Below, piece by piece: positions 18,467-18,694 of a DNA stretch of 18,694 nt (its first letter is position 1; each line of letters begins with the position of its first letter). Source of the stretch: Acanthaster planci (taxonomy: Eukaryota; Echinodermata; Asteroidea; Valvatida; Acanthasteridae); contig NW_019091660.1 in NCBI RefSeq assembly GCF_001949145.1, forward strand, positions 7,502 to 26,195. Reading direction: 5' to 3'. The position numbers were made by a program, and so were the translations under genes. Below the pieces are notes generated by a model. It worked only from the letters and a program-made list of their open reading frames with translations, was not told where the DNA came from and searched no databases.

Positions 18467-18551
18467 GGATGTGACGTAATGGTGGCGCACGAGCCAATCA
18501 GATGCAGTCAAAGTACATTCCATTGCAATGTCGTTTGGGGAAAAAAATTCG
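18467..18551 (-). repeat. Right terminal inverted repeat with promoter elements
   Basis: Inverted partner of 9718-9798. Going outward from the candidate first exon: CRE-like TTACGTCA (minus strand, 18472-18479), CCAAT box (18494-18498), exact 21-base core shared with the left arm, CATTGCAATGG and CGAATTTTTTT. Outside it, 18552-18625 is CG-rich with no match on the left side. Confidence 0.5.
18472..18498 (-). promoter_or_regulatory. CRE-like and CCAAT promoter elements
   Basis: TGACGTAA at 18472-18479 and CCAAT at 18494-18498 (ATTGG on the minus strand) stand 56-82 bases upstream of the candidate first-exon ATG. The left arm keeps the CCAAT element but has TTACTTCA instead of the CRE-like site. 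No TATA box is evident. Confidence 0.4.
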
Positions 18552-18694
18552 CCACCGGGCGATGCGTGCCACGGTGCAATAGACCCTGCAAGGGCCCCGA
18601 CCACCGGCGCCTCTGGAGGGTGCACCACTACAAATAAATTCCCATAGACAGCAGTGATAAATCCCCATACTTCACAAATAATTTGAAAATACTC

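Larger units (their letters stand above)
9718..18551 (-). mobile_element. Degraded Mutator-like (MULE) DNA transposon
   Basis: Inverted repeats of about 80 bp lie at 9718-9798 and 18467-18551. They share CGAATTTTTTT, CATTGCAATGG, a 21-base exact core beginning TTTGACTGCATCTGATTGG, and CCATTAC, and match at roughly nine of ten bases by eye. Between them on the minus strand is a MULE transposase pseudogene. MULEs commonly have long terminal inverted repeats with a transposase promoter in them, and here CCAAT sits in both arms. A Ty3 retrotransposon (14605 to about 17935) is nested inside. Removing it leaves an element of about 5.5 kb. The exact outer ends and the 8-9 bp target duplication expected of MULEs were not found. 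The arms could alternatively be a dispersed promoter repeat unrelated to the transposase. Confidence 0.5.

Noticed and set aside
18552-18625. CG-rich stretch considered as an exon or tRNA
   Set aside because: No cloverleaf, no A/B boxes, no splice signals; open frames are short. Left as the flank of the right inverted repeat.

Overview
The window looks like nuclear DNA of an invertebrate animal, probably marine. Its bulk is AT-rich, with spliced exons bounded by GT/AG signals, decayed transposons and long stretches without genes. The species cannot be fixed from the sequence. The Mag-type Ty3 retrotransposon, the SWIM-finger MULE transposase family and a possible P2RX7-like fragment would all suit amphioxus, hemichordates, echinoderms or cnidarians. 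No bacterial gene organisation, operon or CRISPR array is present.

Layout. 1-440: featureless. 451-1830: a block that reappears, diverged and with large insertions, at 5864-8985, so the left half carries an old duplication. 3602-5733, plus strand: an unrecognised multi-exon gene model whose best-supported exon is 5129-5236. Its largest intron holds a GACTCG-rich repeat with two 33-bp tandem units. 9169-9635: a GC-richer patch with a broken acidic reading frame (possibly the N-terminal part of a P2RX7-like intracellular-domain protein), bracketed by a 14-bp direct repeat.

9718 to about 18551: interpreted as one degraded Mutator-like (MULE) DNA transposon. Its ends are inverted repeats of about 80 bp that carry a CCAAT box. 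On the minus strand it contains a spliced transposase gene with a MULE DDE domain and a SWIM zinc finger, now a pseudogene with a frameshift, several stops and one zinc ligand lost. A candidate first exon (18339-18416) lies just inside the right inverted repeat, next to CCAAT and CRE-like sites. The body exons lie at 11195-14600.

Nested inside this element, on the plus strand from 14605 to about 17935, is a Mag-lineage Ty3 LTR retrotransposon: a short 5' LTR, a tRNA-Ser primer-binding site, gag, protease, reverse transcriptase, RNase H and the start of integrase. It is broken by frameshifts and stops and is 3'-truncated without a visible 3' LTR. If the first-exon model is right, it landed in the first intron of the transposase gene, in the opposite orientation.

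The window thus records a layered history: ancient duplication of host sequence, arrival of the MULE, and retrotransposon insertion into it, with decay of both. Nothing here looks like an intact mobile element. The most open question is the identity of the gene at 3.6-5.7 kb.
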